The notes: generated from the letters alone by a model not told the origin. Counted from the first letter of the stretch, positions 1 through 5,320 are shown. The stretch: 5,422 nt of DNA from SFEL01 sp045592165 (GCA_045592165.1 JAZNUG010000107.1:1-5422); one strand, 5' to 3'. Program-made: numbers and translations.

Positions 1-147
1 CCGCGGCATAAGTATTACCGCCATGGCCACCGCAACCGCTGCCACCAGCACGCAGGCGAGGGTGCGTATCATATCCATACGCCGCATCTTTTTCAGCAGT
101 TTTGCCTGCTGTTCTTCAATGGTGAGTATATCCTTCTTAACCTCCAT
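1..147 (-). CDS. N-terminal part of a small membrane protein (runs off the left edge)
   Basis: Forty-nine codons are visible before the window ends. The protein starts MEVKKDILTIEEQQ, has a charged, probably helical or coiled-coil stretch to about residue 27, and then a hydrophobic Ala/Val-rich segment at about 29-47 that should be one membrane span with the N-terminus in the cytoplasm. The ATG at 147 is preferred because AGGAGG lies 8 nt upstream of it; an in-frame ATG at 153 sits only 2 nt from the same site. It begins 28 nt after the stop of the YbaK-like gene with no terminator between, so it is probably the fourth gene of that operon. I do not recognise the family, and the missing C-terminal part prevents a functional call. 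Confidence 0.72.
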   Translation of the reverse strand, partial: MEVKKDILTIEEQQAKLLKKMRRMDMIRTLACVLVAAVAVAMAVILMPR

Positions 148-175
148 ATGCATTTCCTCCTGATATTTATGCAGT

Positions 176-646
176 TTATTTTACCAGATCCCCGTACTCT
201 GCGCCTATGAAATCCTTCAGCGCATCCGGATTCAGCATCACCATCTGCCCCCGTACTCCCGCGCTTACGGCGATGGTATCAAACAGCTGAGCCGTCTCGT
301 CCATATACGTGGGAAACAGCTTCTTCATGCCTATTGGTGAGCATCCGCCCCGCACATATCCCGTCAGCACAGGAAGTTCCTTTACGTGTATCATTTCCGC
401 CTTTTTATTGCCGGAGATCACCGCTGCTTTCTTCAGGTCCACCTCTTCGGCAACAGGTATGCAGCATACAAACAAGCCGTTTTTATCCCCTCTCAGCACC
501 AGTGTTTTAAATGTTGCATCCGGGTCAAGCCCCAGCTCCTCGGCGGCATGGGTACCCGAAAGGTCGCTTTCGTCATATGCGTATTCCATGGCTTCAAATG
601 GTATCCCCGCCGTGGTCAGCATACGCATAGGGTTGGTTGTTATCAT
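176..646 (-). CDS. ybaK: YbaK/EbsC-family aminoacyl-tRNA deacylase (Cys-tRNA(Pro) deacylase type)
   Basis: This is a 156-residue cytoplasmic protein of normal length for the YbaK/EbsC family. The family removes wrongly attached amino acids from tRNA in trans, classically cysteine from tRNA(Pro). Visible family marks are FKTLV at 46-50, where Lys47 matches the lysine needed by YbaK; a VDLKKAA stretch near 69-75; GYVRGGCSPIG at 96-106; and SAGVRG at 128-133. The reading frame stays open upstream to 766, but the ATG at 646 is the likely start: it has AGGAGG 5 nt upstream, and family similarity begins there. Its ATG shares bases with the SdpI-like TGA (ATGA), so translation is probably coupled. 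The substrate cannot be fixed from sequence; other YbaK/ProX-domain specificities are possible. Confidence 0.9.
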   Translation of the reverse strand: MITTNPMRMLTTAGIPFEAMEYAYDESDLSGTHAAEELGLDPDATFKTLVLRGDKNGLFVCCIPVAEEVDLKKAAVISGNKKAEMIHVKELPVLTGYVRGGCSPIGMKKLFPTYMDETAQLFDTIAVSAGVRGQMVMLNPDALKDFIGAEYGDLVK

Positions 647-1275
647 ATGCCCCTCCTGTGGAGAATGTAGGAATATACCATAGGTATTATTATCATAGCA
701 AATAACGCCACCACTGTCATCCAGCTTATTCCCGCCCATGCGGAAACCAGGATCAGCACGCCGCAAATCATAAACACAAAGCCGCCGATGCGATGGGTCT
801 TGTTCCAGTTTTCCTCGGATTTAAGCGTCCATGGGATCTTAATGCCCACATAGTAATTTTGCCTGCATTTTGGCAGGTAATTGCCCAGCACCACAAACAG
901 TATACCTATAATGGTGCATACTATCTTTTCCACGTCCATTTTATAGCCCAGCTCGTAGAACAGCATCATGGGTACCAATATTATGCTGAGCACGGGCACA
1001 ATCCAGCGGCATATGTTTATTACCACCTTTGATGTTCCGTTCAGCTTGCTCTCCCCTTCTGTGGCAATGCCCACGATAAGGTTTATCGCCGCCATGAAGG
1101 CAGGTATGCCAAAGCACGCCACCCACTTGGGAGACCAGCCATTTGGCTCATTGTTAAAGCCCCAATGTGTAACCATAATATCAGGCAGCCTGTCGTACAG
1201 TACTGCGCCCAGTATCATGGGCAGCAGTGTCAGAACCGTGGTGATTACCGTCAGTTTACTGAGCCTTTTCTTCAT
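643..1275 (-). CDS. sdpI: SdpI-like membrane protein (immunity/signalling family)
   Basis: This 210-residue protein is close in length to Bacillus subtilis SdpI (about 207). About six membrane spans can be drawn at 7-28, 50-72, 88-107, 115-132, 163-181 and 184-204. The N-terminal loop LPDIMVTHWGFNNEPNGW (30-47) is typical of the DUF1648 domain, and YVGIKIPWTLKSEENW (142-157) is the hallmark of the SdpI domain. In B. subtilis, SdpI protects against the SdpC toxin and sequesters the repressor SdpR at the membrane. Here the gene overlaps the SdpR-like gene upstream by 20 nt and has a good site (GGAGG, 8 nt before ATG). No sdpA, sdpB or sdpC is visible, so it may be a stand-alone immunity or envelope-sensing protein. 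Confidence 0.88.
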   Translation of the reverse strand: MKKRLSKLTVITTVLTLLPMILGAVLYDRLPDIMVTHWGFNNEPNGWSPKWVACFGIPAFMAAINLIVGIATEGESKLNGTSKVVINICRWIVPVLSIILVPMMLFYELGYKMDVEKIVCTIIGILFVVLGNYLPKCRQNYYVGIKIPWTLKSEENWNKTHRIGGFVFMICGVLILVSAWAGISWMTVVALFAMIIIPMVYSYILHRRGI

Positions 1276-1543
1276 CTTTTTCTCCTCCCATAAATCCCGC
1301 CGCCCACAGCATTAACTCCTCAAAAACGCTGGCATTGAGCTGATAGAATACAAAGTTCTTTTTCCTGCTTTCAAATACAAGATCCGCTTTTTTCAGCTGG
1401 CTCAGGTGATATGATACCGTGGCCTGGGTCATGTCAAACCGGGCTGCAATATCCCCTGCGGACATCATGCCGCCCTTTAGCATTTCCAGTATCTCCCTGC
1501 GCACAGGGTCGCTCAGGGCTTTGAATGTTTCCTTAATTCCCAT
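1256..1543 (-). CDS. sdpR: ArsR-family repressor, SdpR-like
   Basis: This is a 95-residue winged-helix DNA-binding protein. It has the ArsR-family opening FKALSDPVRREILEMLKGG (7-25), a helix-turn-helix with recognition region MTQATVSYHLSQLKKADLV (38-56), and a wing at SRKKNFVFYQL (59-69). The ELCVCDL metal site of arsenic- and cadmium-sensing members is absent. The overall match and its partner gene point to SdpR, which represses its own sdpRI operon and is released when SdpI captures it at the membrane. ATG at 1543 is chosen over an in-frame TTG at 1549 because AGGAG lies 8 nt before the ATG but only 2 nt before the TTG. It is the first gene of the operon, directly behind a strong promoter with dyad sequences. 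Confidence 0.9.
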   Translation of the reverse strand: MGIKETFKALSDPVRREILEMLKGGMMSAGDIAARFDMTQATVSYHLSQLKKADLVFESRKKNFVFYQLNASVFEELMLWAAGFMGGEKDEEKAQ

Positions 1544-1566
1544 CGGCAAAACTCCTTAGATGGTTT

Positions 1567-1587
1567 TCTAATTAGATTATATTCTAA
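1567..1587 (-). promoter_or_regulatory. Candidate SdpR operator overlapping the -10 box
   Basis: Two dyads share an arm. TCTAATTAGA (1567-1576) is a perfect 10-nt palindrome, and TTAGA-N6-TCTAA (1572-1587) is an inverted repeat whose centre covers the -10 box. Three copies of the TTAGA/TCTAA half-site therefore sit on the -10 box and the predicted start point. That is where an autorepressor of the ArsR/SdpR type would be expected to act. Assignment to this repressor is inferred from position. Confidence 0.55.
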
Positions 1588-1604
1588 ATAGCCTTTGCCG
1601 TCAA
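1576..1604 (-). promoter_or_regulatory. Sigma-A-type promoter of the sdpRI-ybaK operon
   Basis: Read on the minus strand, TTGACG (1599-1604) is followed by a 17-nt spacer and a perfect TATAAT (1576-1581). The start of transcription should fall near 1569, leaving a leader of roughly 25 nt before the SdpR-like ATG. The sequence matches the consensus closely, so basal activity should be high unless repressed. Confidence 0.85.
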
Positions 1605-1630
1605 CGGAAATATTTTCCATATCTTATCCA

Positions 1631-1671
1631 AATGAAAAGCCTGCTGCAGTTTAAAAACAACCACAGCAGGC
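1631..1671 (-). terminator. Rho-independent terminator of the FrhB-like gene
   Basis: On the minus strand GCCTGCTG (1664-1671) pairs with CAGCAGGC (1639-1646). The stem extends inward by about five more pairs, including two G-T wobbles, leaving a small loop. TTTTCATTT follows. It lies 24 nt after the gene's stop and before the next promoter, so it insulates the sdpRI operon from readthrough. Confidence 0.85.
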
Positions 1672-1695
1672 GCATGTTAATCGTGTCTCTTAAAA

Positions 1696-2691
1696 TCAAT
1701 ACGATCTTCCCTTTACCTTTTTCAGCAGAGTAACCAATTGTCCAGGAAGTACTTTTTTGATAACTGATTTAATTCTTACCGAAAGCCCCTTGGTATGCTC
1801 CACCGCATAAAACAATCCACGCTTCGAAAGAAGCTCGGCGAACTCATCCCTCTTAGGATGTTTCTCCTTCACCTTGATGATATTTTGATTTTTGTGGACA
1901 ATTCTTTCAAAATTCGTTTTATATAACCTGATATCATCAATTCTATTTAAAAACTCCATACCCTTCGCCGTATGAACCAGTATACAAGATATGCCATTAT
2001 TGTTCCAGAATTCATCTTCTTCCGTCGCTCCCCAAAAATCTCCAAGCATAATATCCCCACATCGATTATCAGAACGGAATCTGCAGGTGTAGCATCCCGA
2101 TAACCCCATGACACTGAATGCATAGCCATACTCTGTATCATAAAGCTTTTTCCAGAATGTCTCTCCGTTTTGGAATTTGGCATACAGATAGGGCGGTGTC
2201 CATGACCCACGTTTTTTTCTAACATTAAAATCCACAACCTTGCTGTGAAACTTCTCTTCAAGATGCTTTACATACTGCCGGTGAACCTCAGCGCTTGTGG
2301 GACCATGGCATATCAATTCGACAGTAATAAGGTTATCATAATCCCTCCCAAGATATTTCCTTAAAGCCGCCACTACACATGGCAGGCCAAAAAACAGTAC
2401 AGAATTACCCTCATGCAACAGCTTTTTAACCTTATTATATACATCAGCTTTATCCACCTGTATGTATTTGGATCCTTTAAGTCGGGCAATATCCTTCTCT
2501 TCTTGAGTAACTATGTATTCTGCTCTATAAAAATCATCGCTGTAGCGCACACCAGCAACATATCCGCCCATACGAGCAGCATGTCTTGCCAAAGCTGTTG
2601 CTATGCCTCCTGATGTGCATTCCAGCACCTCATCCTCATTTACAAGATAACCTGCAAATGTGGCAATATCATGGTTGGAACCGTCAGTCAT
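1696..2691 (-). CDS. FrhB/FdhB-family iron-sulfur flavoprotein-like protein lacking the N-terminal ferredoxin domain
   Basis: This 331-residue protein resembles the beta subunit family of coenzyme F420 hydrogenase/dehydrogenase. The N-terminal FrhB domain spans about 15-115, with CTSGGIATALA (25-35), KGSKYIQ (72-78) and GLPCVVAALRKYLG (102-115). The C-terminal domain follows with ELICHGP (125-131), GCYTCRF (199-205) and RCGDIMLGDFWG (210-221); Cys200, Cys203 and perhaps Cys211 are candidate cluster ligands. Full-length relatives usually carry an N-terminal double 4Fe-4S ferredoxin domain, which is absent here. Relatives in Clostridia often sit in cell-surface polysaccharide clusters, but this one stands alone between a promoter and a terminator. 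ATG at 2691 has AAAGGA 9 nt upstream. The gene is clearly more AT-rich than its neighbours, suggesting separate origin. The exact substrate is unknown; an F420 role is not implied. Confidence 0.85.
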   Translation of the reverse strand: MTDGSNHDIATFAGYLVNEDEVLECTSGGIATALARHAARMGGYVAGVRYSDDFYRAEYIVTQEEKDIARLKGSKYIQVDKADVYNKVKKLLHEGNSVLFFGLPCVVAALRKYLGRDYDNLITVELICHGPTSAEVHRQYVKHLEEKFHSKVVDFNVRKKRGSWTPPYLYAKFQNGETFWKKLYDTEYGYAFSVMGLSGCYTCRFRSDNRCGDIMLGDFWGATEEDEFWNNNGISCILVHTAKGMEFLNRIDDIRLYKTNFERIVHKNQNIIKVKEKHPKRDEFAELLSKRGLFYAVEHTKGLSVRIKSVIKKVLPGQLVTLLKKVKGRSY

Positions 2692-2713
2692 AATTCAAAT
2701 TCCTTTCCATATT

Positions 2714-2743
2714 ATCATAGTATACATAAGTTTTACACCTCAA
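2714..2743 (-). promoter_or_regulatory. Possible promoter of the FrhB-like gene
   Basis: On the minus strand TTGAGG (2738-2743) is followed by an 18-nt spacer and TATGAT (2714-2719), a moderate match to the sigma-A consensus. It is the best candidate in the short region before the gene. The leader would be only about 15-20 nt. Overlapping AT-rich alternatives exist, so the call is tentative. Confidence 0.4.
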
Positions 2744-3090
2744 TCATATACTGAAAATGCGGTTTTGTAAAATGCATCTGCCAAACGGCAGGTGGTTATC
2801 GAAAACTATATGCAAATCCATCATAGTAAATGCAAAGTGTTCCACTCTAAGACCCCCACCCTGCATACGTTCACCGTCGTTGTACGCTTTTGACTGCTCC
2901 CTGAGGTCACGGCCAAGAATACCCTTGGGGTACTCGACTGTATCGTGGCCCAGAAGGATAGGGATCACTGATCTTTCCGGGCTCTGCGCACATGGTCGCT
3001 GCGCTTGAGCATCAGCCCCTCCCTCCCCCGTCCACTGGACGCGGTCGGGCCTGATGTGTCTCAATTCATACTCAGTTTACACATCTCGGG
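2744..3090. other. Gene-free, hairpin-rich intergenic block of unknown nature
   Basis: No convincing gene is present. Long open frames exist on both strands (minus 3064-2744, plus 2757-3008), but neither has a ribosome binding site or a recognisable protein. Several stems are visible: CATCTGCC-AAAC-GGCAGGTG (2775-2794, one wobble); GGCCA/TGGCC (2911-2915/2946-2950) enclosing TACCC-TTG-GGGTA (2920-2932); and CATCAG/CTGATG (3010-3015/3051-3056) with an adjacent CCC/GGG, enclosing CGTCC-ACT-GGACG (3029-3041). The right half is much more GC-rich than the flanks. It could be a structured RNA, a repeat element or a decayed insertion. Orientation is undecided. Confidence 0.4.
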
Positions 3091-3119
3091 TTGACATATA
3101 TAGATTTCAGATATATCAT
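3091..3119 (+). promoter_or_regulatory. Sigma-A-type promoter of the padR-SEDS operon
   Basis: A perfect TTGACA (3091-3096) is followed by a 17-nt spacer and TATCAT (3114-3119). Transcription should start near 3126, about 29 nt before the PadR ATG at 3155. The promoter elements are interleaved with the repeated AT dyads described separately. Confidence 0.82.
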
Positions 3120-3141
3120 TATATATAGAATCCCGATATAT
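3096..3141 (+). promoter_or_regulatory. Tandem candidate PadR operators
   Basis: Two 21-nt copies of the pattern ATATATAGA-N5-GATATAT lie at 3096-3116 and 3121-3141, offset by 25 bp. Only three of 21 positions differ, all within the central five. Each copy is itself a dyad, with ATATAT at both ends. The first runs from the -35 edge into the -10 box; the second covers the predicted start point and ends just before the ribosome binding site. PadR dimers bind AT-rich dyads at their own promoters, so autorepression is the simplest reading. Confidence 0.6.
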
Positions 3142-3154
3142 GGAGGACTTGATT

Positions 3155-3499
3155 ATGCCTATGGATAAAACCCTCGTGACCCGCAGTACTTCCATGCTCA
3201 TACTTAAATTATTGGAAAATCAGGATATGTACGGCTACCAGATGATAGAGGAGCTGGCCCGCCGCTCGGATGACACCTTCGCCCTCAAGGCAGGAACCCT
3301 CTATCCCCTCCTGCACGATCTTGAAAAGGAAGGCGCCATCCGTTGCTACGAGGGCAGCGCAGCAGGCCGTATACGCAAATATTACAGCCTTACCAAGGCG
3401 GGCCGTGAGCTGCTGGGCGCGAAGGAAGCAGAGTGGCAGGCGTTCTCCACCGGAGTAAATAAGGTGCTGAACGGAGGTGCTTGTCTTGTCAGAGCATGA
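3155..3499 (+). CDS. PadR-family transcriptional repressor
   Basis: This 114-residue protein is of the short PadR type: a winged helix with a C-terminal helix for dimerisation. Visible marks are MLILKLLENQDMYGYQMIEEL (14-34, with the YGYQ motif at 26-29), the recognition and wing region GTLYPLLHDLEKEGAI (47-62), and GRIRKYYSLTKAGRELL (71-87). ATG at 3155 is chosen because GGAGG (3142-3146) lies 8 nt upstream. An in-frame ATG at 3140 sits on that site itself. PadR proteins are cytoplasmic repressors that often control a neighbouring membrane gene. Here the gene overlaps the HAAS-SEDS gene by 14 nt and is preceded by a promoter carrying repeated dyads. The inducing signal is not evident. Confidence 0.92.
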   Translation: MPMDKTLVTRSTSMLILKLLENQDMYGYQMIEELARRSDDTFALKAGTLYPLLHDLEKEGAIRCYEGSAAGRIRKYYSLTKAGRELLGAKEAEWQAFSTGVNKVLNGGACLVRA

Positions 3500-4841
3500 A
3501 GCCAAAAGGAGCTATCTTGATAAAGTTTGCGCCGCAGTCCGCTGGAAGCAAGCCCACGAATCCATACGCCGCGAACTTTCAGACCACATAGATGACCAGG
3601 CAGAAGCCTTTATGGCGGAGGGCATTACCCCTGATAACGCCATAAAAAAAGCTGTGCTAGAGATGGGGGATGCGGAAGAAGTGGGCTTTGGTTTGGATGC
3701 CTCATACCGTCCCCGGGATGTAAAAGGAATTGTCATCCCCATAGCCGGTCTTGTGCTGATAGGCATCATTTGCCGCATATGGGTCACAAATACGCCTGTG
3801 GATGCAAAATACATCACAGCAATCATAATAGGCGCTGTCTGTGCCTTTGCCCTGTACAATGTGAATCTGTATAAGTTTGCTAGGTATTCCGGTCCGGTTT
3901 ACTTTGCTGCGATCATTATCACATTTCTAATGATCTTATATATGACCGACGGAGTCAGCCCCTATTGGCGGTTTATAAACAACCCAATAGTATACTATGC
4001 TGTGTGTTTTTCCCCTTTGCTTTTTGCCGGCGTTGTATACAATCAGCGGAGGAAGGGCATTAAGGGCTTTATGCTATGCTTACTTTCCGCCATCCCGCTG
4101 CTGCTGATGTCCGCCGCTATCCCATCGTTTACTGCTGTAATAGGTGCTGCAATCTCCTATCTTTTTGTACTTACGACAGCTATACAGCTCGGAATATTTG
4201 GCTCAAGGAAGATATCTCTTCTAGCAATACTGTATGGTACAACAATAATTGCCGCTTTCATTGCGCTATGCTTTCTTTCCGAATATCATCGCTTAAGGCT
4301 AACTCTGATGCTCCATCCCGAACTCGAACCCTATGGAATAGGCTGGATTGGCAGCATCATCAGAGAAATTGTGGAAAATGCTAAACTTATAGGTGCTTCG
4401 AATCACACAATAGCTGCTATGGGCGAGGATGTTGTCCGATCGGAAAAATTTCTTTATTCTATCAAGTGGGATTATCTTCTCACACTTATACTTTACAAAT
4501 ACGGCTGGTTGTCCACCATCACTGTCATTCTACTACTTATGGATTTCCTCGCCTCGGGTTTCAGACGTGCACTCAAACTGAGCAGTACCCTCGGCAAACT
4601 TCTCGCCTGCGGAATCATAGCCAGCTTTTCTGTCCAGACGGTAGGATATATACTGTGCAATCTGGGTATTTTCAACGGAGCTCCACTCCCTCTGCCCTTC
4701 GTTTCACACGGTAATATTTCGCTGGTAATAAACCTTGCCATGGCAGGTATACTGCTGTCGCTGCTGCGCACAGATGGGCTGTATACAGATACGCCGGCCA
4801 GCAAGGTAAAGCGATTGAAAATAAAGTTTGAATGGGAATAA
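3486..4841 (+). CDS. HAAS-domain/FtsW-RodA-like (SEDS) fusion membrane protein
   Basis: This is a 451-residue protein. Residues about 5-75 form a HAAS (DUF1700-like) helical domain, including REL-DHI-D and the conserved AIKKAVLEMGDAEEVG (52-67). About ten membrane spans follow from residue 80, the SEDS number. SEDS marks include HRLRLTLMLHPELEPYGIGW (268-287), an aspartate in KWDYLLTLILYKYGWL (Asp329) aligning with the essential FtsW/RodA loop aspartate, and NLGIFNG-PLPLPFVSHGNISL (392-413) matching the family signature. Deviations: the usual EE after the aspartate is YK, and YGG is HGN. The start is taken as TTG at 3486, 8 nt after GGAGG; GTG at 3477 overlaps that site. It overlaps padR by 14 nt, so it is probably translationally coupled and PadR-controlled. 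It may polymerise glycan or be a non-catalytic relative; no partner PBP is nearby. Confidence 0.85.
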   Translation: MSEHEAKRSYLDKVCAAVRWKQAHESIRRELSDHIDDQAEAFMAEGITPDNAIKKAVLEMGDAEEVGFGLDASYRPRDVKGIVIPIAGLVLIGIICRIWVTNTPVDAKYITAIIIGAVCAFALYNVNLYKFARYSGPVYFAAIIITFLMILYMTDGVSPYWRFINNPIVYYAVCFSPLLFAGVVYNQRRKGIKGFMLCLLSAIPLLLMSAAIPSFTAVIGAAISYLFVLTTAIQLGIFGSRKISLLAILYGTTIIAAFIALCFLSEYHRLRLTLMLHPELEPYGIGWIGSIIREIVENAKLIGASNHTIAAMGEDVVRSEKFLYSIKWDYLLTLILYKYGWLSTITVILLLMDFLASGFRRALKLSSTLGKLLACGIIASFSVQTVGYILCNLGIFNGAPLPLPFVSHGNISLVINLAMAGILLSLLRTDGLYTDTPASKVKRLKIKFEWE

Positions 4842-4851
4842 ATATATAAAG

Positions 4852-4891
4852 CACACAAAAACAGCATCCATTTGGATGCTGTTTTTGTGTG
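4852..4891 (+). terminator. Strong bidirectional rho-independent terminator
   Basis: An 18-bp perfect inverted repeat (4852-4869 with 4874-4891) encloses the loop ATTT. The core CAGCATCC/GGATGCTG is flanked by AAAAA on the left and TTTTT on the right, so it works in both directions. It begins 10 nt after the stop of the SEDS-like gene. It also blocks any leftward readthrough from the rRNA operon into that gene. Confidence 0.92.
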
Positions 4892-5110
4892 GTATCGGTT
4901 GACTACCTATCTTCCCCACTCAGTTCGCAATAGTCGCGCTGCGTTGCGCGTAGAAGCGCTTCCTTGCGCTCCTTTGCTCACTGGATGTTCGCCTCCCTGT
5001 ATCCCGCACTGCGGGCGGTCGGCTCCATCCCATCACCAGCCAAGAACGCACCGTGTGCGTCATGGCTGAAGTTAGGCTCGGGGAGATATATAACTGCTGC
5101 ATATGAAAGA
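4892..5110. other. GC-rich palindromic intergenic block between two terminators
   Basis: No gene is supported. The open frames here lack ribosome binding sites and recognisable products, and the plus-strand frame runs on into the 5S gene. Visible stems are GCCA-AGA-ACGCAC-CGT-GTGCGT-CA-TGGC (5040-5067) and CCCGC-ACT-GCGGG (5003-5015), with GCGC-rich near-palindromes at about 4935-4970. Base composition is very different from the AT-rich flanks. It may be a repeat element or a small RNA. I saw no clear homology to the block at 2744-3090 beyond short GC-rich words such as GCGGTCGG. Confidence 0.35.
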
Positions 5111-5139
5111 AAAAAGACTGACATTTTGTCAGTCTTTTT
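5111..5139 (-). terminator. Terminator of the rRNA operon
   Basis: A 13-bp perfect stem, AAAAAGACTGACA / TGTCAGTCTTTTT, has a 3-nt loop. On the minus strand it gives GACTGACA-AAA-TGTCAGTC followed by TTTTTTCTTTC. It lies 8 nt beyond the 5S 3' end, as expected for an rRNA operon terminator, and is symmetric enough to work in both directions. Confidence 0.9.
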
Positions 5140-5147
5140 CTTTGGTA

Positions 5148-5263
5148 TCCGGCGGCTACCTATCTTTCCGGGCCGTCTCCAGCCAAGTATTGTCGGCGTA
5201 TAAGGGCTTAACTTCTGTGTTCGGGATGGGAACAGGTGGATCCCCTTAGCTTAACCACCGGAA
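5148..5263 (-). rRNA. rrf: 5S ribosomal RNA
   Basis: The complete gene, about 116 nt, is read on the minus strand. The conserved loop CCCATCCCGAACACAGAAG and the later TACTTGGCTGGAGACGGCC are clear. The terminal helix forms between CCGGTGG (5261-5255) and CCGCCGG (5155-5149) with one G-T wobble, and is extended by a T-A pair at 5262/5148, which fixes the ends to within a few bases. It follows the 23S gene, as in the usual 16S-23S-5S order. 5S rRNA is part of the large ribosomal subunit. Confidence 0.95.
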
Positions 5264-5320
5264 TGGTAAAGTATTAAGTTGCCTTAGTACCTTGAAAACT
5301 GCATAAATCGTAAATTCACT
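5264..5320 (-). other. 23S-5S spacer with probable rRNA processing arm
   Basis: The spacer of about 57 nt holds no tRNA. On the minus strand it carries ATTTATGCAGTTTTCAAGG (5291-5309). This is complementary to the CCTTGAAAACTGCATA-type sequence commonly found just before 23S genes in Firmicutes. The two would form the long helix cut by RNase III during 23S maturation. The 5' partner lies outside the window, so the pairing is inferred. Confidence 0.5.

Noticed and set aside
647..766. Forty-codon upstream extension of the YbaK-like gene
   Set aside because: It lies inside the SdpI-like gene, and the ATG at 646 has a well-placed ribosome binding site where family similarity begins.
2684..2710. 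Eight-codon leader frame (MERNLNYD) overlapping the FrhB-like start
   Set aside because: It has no ribosome binding site of its own and shows no attenuator or pairing; probably chance.
2757..3008. Plus-strand open frame of 83 codons
   Set aside because: No ribosome binding site, no recognisable family, and a Cys/Arg/Pro/Ser-rich composition typical of chance frames; it overlaps another open frame on the other strand.
2744..3064. Minus-strand open frame of 106 codons
   Set aside because: It starts at TTG with no ribosome binding site, has no recognisable motif, and lies in hairpin-rich DNA where the opposite strand is also open.
2744..3090. Group II intron or CRISPR array
   Set aside because: No domain V-like hairpin was found and there are no regularly spaced direct repeats.
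3477..3485. GTG start nine bases upstream for the HAAS-SEDS gene
   Set aside because: The GTG overlaps the GGAGG site itself; the TTG at 3486 has 8-nt spacing.
3512..3859. Minus-strand open frame of 115 codons
   Set aside because: It is the antisense shadow of the well-supported HAAS-SEDS gene and has no recognisable features.
4964..5203. Plus-strand open frame of 79 codons
   Set aside because: It reads through the rRNA terminator and into the 5S gene in antisense, so it cannot be a normal gene.
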